A stretch of DNA of 64,000 nt, from positions 27,355,501-27,419,500 of the forward strand of contig NC_073634.1 in the NCBI RefSeq assembly GCF_029407905.1, written 5' to 3'. The translations under genes were made by a program, and so were the position numbers. The notes below the pieces were generated by a model. The model was not told where the DNA came from. It ran no database searches and was given only the letters and a program-made list of their open reading frames with translations. Of this stretch, positions 62,216 to 64,000 are shown in pieces (the first letter of the stretch is position 1; each line of letters starts with the position of its first letter). Source of the stretch: Bubalus kerabau (Eukaryota > Chordata > Mammalia > Artiodactyla > Bovidae).

Positions 62216-64000
62216 AACTTCTCACAGCTCCACCCTCATCCCATCATACCTTCACATGGAAACCATCACTTTTTCCAAAATGCTTTTTTTTTTCACCTCT
62301 CCATCAAATCGTATCAGGAGATGCCCAGAGCTCAGCTACAGGGGCAGGGTGTGGTTTATGAACTGTGTGTGTAAACTGTCCCACTCCTGAGAGGAGACTG
62401 ACAGAGCCTGAGCCTAACACTCAATCCAAAGGAATCCTTTTGGATTTGGAAATCCCTAGACACGGCTTAGGAAATGAGGGCCTGGGTATAATGGGAAAAC
62501 CATGAGAGGCTGACTGGAGATACACATCCTTTAAAGAGTATTTGGAGTTCCTTTCCAGGGAGGCAGAAAGGAATTCTCTGGGCGTATAGTGGGGTTCACT
62601 AAGCTCCTCTGTCCTGCCAAGTTAATTTCACTTTTTTCATAGATCCTCTACCCTGCCAGATTAGGGGAAGGAAGCAGATATATTTCTTGATAAATTCTTG
62701 ATAAAATTGCTTATAATGGGCAAGAAGAAATATTGGATGAAAATGTTGTTGGAAGGTACATACATGTTTCGGGATTCACCCTTGTCTTACTCCGTTTAAA
62801 CTTTTTATGCATGATGTAAATAAGGATATTATTGGCATGCTTCCTAAACTGCATACAATATCAAACTGGAATCACTGGCTTTCCAATCAATAAACCTTTA
62901 TCAAAAGCTTCTAAATAAAGAAACCAAGGGGATGAAAGACATTTCTTCCTGCAAGAGCTCAGAGAAATAGCCCAGAATGGCACTGGAATGCTCCCTGCCT
63001 GTCTCCTCCTGAGGCAAAGGAATAGAATCAGTCTATTGTTGAAATGGAATCAGGTATTTCTTCACTGATGCTATGGGAGAAAACAGGTCCACTGAACACC
63101 AGGTGGGGTTCATTTCTGGCCAGAGGTGGCCCCAGAAGCCAGCTGGCTGACCCTGAACCTCAGATTCTGGAGATTGAGTCCGGTCCCCACTGCCCAGCAG
63201 CGCAGGAGGACAGATGAATAGCAGGTCCTATGGCCTCTACCTGCCCTCCAGCCTCAGAAGAGGGAGACGCCCACCCTGGGTCTTTCGGGCTCTGCTGGAG
63301 GCTGCACGGTGTTCCTGCGTGTGGCCCTTCAACTCCCAGACACTCCCAGAGGGAGAACAACGCATCCTTATCTTAGTCAACCCACAGTTGCACGCCAGGA
63401 CCGGGGGTCTGATTCCAGTGGGCATGAAAACTGAGTCACAGCACAGCCCTCAGATGGAGGGTCCTCACCAGTGTGCTTCCCAGAGTTCAGCAAAGCGCCT
63501 GACCCAGCCCTAATCCCGACACCAATAGCAAACCACGTGCTCACCCAAATCCCACCTGCCCCTCCCCTTCTTTGCTAACACACAACCATCTGAACCCCAG
63601 CCCAGGCCTCATGTAACCCAACGCTAACACTAAATAAAATAACTAAAATAACTCCCACACCAGCTTCCACTCCAAACAGTTTTATCCTGCCCTAAATTTA
63701 ACTCCAATTCAAACTGCACCTTATGTCAAAAAAAAGACAGATTCTCTTCGCTGCCCCACAATCTGGTGGCCTTGACCAACAGCTGTCTGCAATTTGTACC
63801 TTGAAACATGCCCTACACAATTGTCCTTTGGGTTTAAAAATCTGATAGGAGACTCTTACCATTATTAAAGGATTTAATACACAGAAATCTATTTGGAAAG
63901 AACCAGATCTCAGAAGTGGACGACTGAGAAATAGAGACATTTTAGTTATTTCCTCTACAAACAGCAGACAGGGATGAAAGTTCTCAAGAAACTCTCCCAC
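62216..64000. other. Single-copy DNA, G-poor near the end
   Basis: No gene or repeat recognised to the window edge. 63500-63720 is strongly A/C-biased (few G on this strand), with loosely repeated AACTAAAATAACT, CTAACAC and AACCC words. The minus-strand frame that runs off the edge (63698-64000) shows no recognisable protein. Confidence 0.4.

Noticed and set aside
1..64000. CRISPR arrays, operons, prophage or bacterial mobile elements
   Set aside because: Repeat content is unmistakably ruminant nuclear DNA. No regularly spaced identical repeats and no prokaryotic gene organisation.
1..64000. A previously undescribed gene system
   Set aside because: I looked on both strands for clustered, non-repeat coding frames or structured RNAs and found none that stand up. 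The interest of the window lies in repeat nesting and possible regulatory DNA.

Overview
This is nuclear DNA from a ruminant, most likely a bovid (cattle, sheep, goat or a close relative). The diagnosis rests on interspersed repeats. There are eight copies of the BovB (RTE-type) LINE, many BovB-tailed SINEs (Bov-tA, Bov-A and Bov-A2), four CHR-type tRNA SINEs shared by cetaceans, hippos and ruminants, and a background of old mammalian repeats (MIR, L2, L1, MLT-type LTRs, MER5-type hAT elements). I find no intact protein-coding gene, no convincing coding exon and no autonomous RNA gene. The longest open frames all lie in BovB copies, on the sense or antisense strand, or in low-complexity DNA. 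The window therefore looks intergenic or deep-intronic. Nothing in the sequence fixes the species, the chromosome or the neighbouring genes.

Layout. 1-1.1 kb: BovB and an L1 tail split by a Bov-tA. 1.1-4.8 kb: mostly single-copy, with a striking nuclear-receptor-type half-site cluster near 1.26 kb. 4.8-7.3 kb: an old palindromic repeat split by two head-to-tail BovB copies of different subfamilies. 7.6-8.6 kb: Bov-A2, then four successive MER5-type elements. 8.6-19.4 kb: mostly single-copy, with MIRs, one Bov-tA, one Bov-A, an MLT1 fragment and a degenerate CCATCTGT-rich repeat. 19.4-24.3 kb: a MIR split by BovB, an L2, an L1 tail, another BovB and a nearly complete MLT1 LTR. 24.3-34.3 kb: single-copy DNA with scattered SINEs, a hAT-type MER and an L2. 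34.3-36.6 kb: a three-layer nest (Bov-A2 in BovB in MIR). 36.6-44.4 kb: SINEs, two L2 copies broken by younger insertions and a MER5A. 44.4-50.4 kb: the most GC/CpG-rich and regulatory-looking part, with a candidate conserved element at 44.86-45.51 kb, a degenerate minisatellite at 46.7-47.1 kb and further candidates to 49.7 kb. 50.4-55.2 kb: single-copy DNA with MIRs. 55.2-60.9 kb: a dense repeat mosaic (L1, CHR, LTR, BovB, Bov-A2, Bov-tA). 60.9-64 kb: single-copy.

Many young insertions can be delimited to the base by target-site duplications (TSDs), which gives a relative chronology: MIR, L2, MER5 and MLT1 oldest, then L1, CHR and BovB, and the Bov-A/Bov-tA copies among the youngest. Repeat family names come from memory of consensus sequences and were not searched. 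Strand and family are secure for BovB, Bov-tA, Bov-A, CHR and most MIRs, and less secure for old L1, LTR and MER fragments. Single-copy regions called 'regulatory' are inferences from composition and motifs only.
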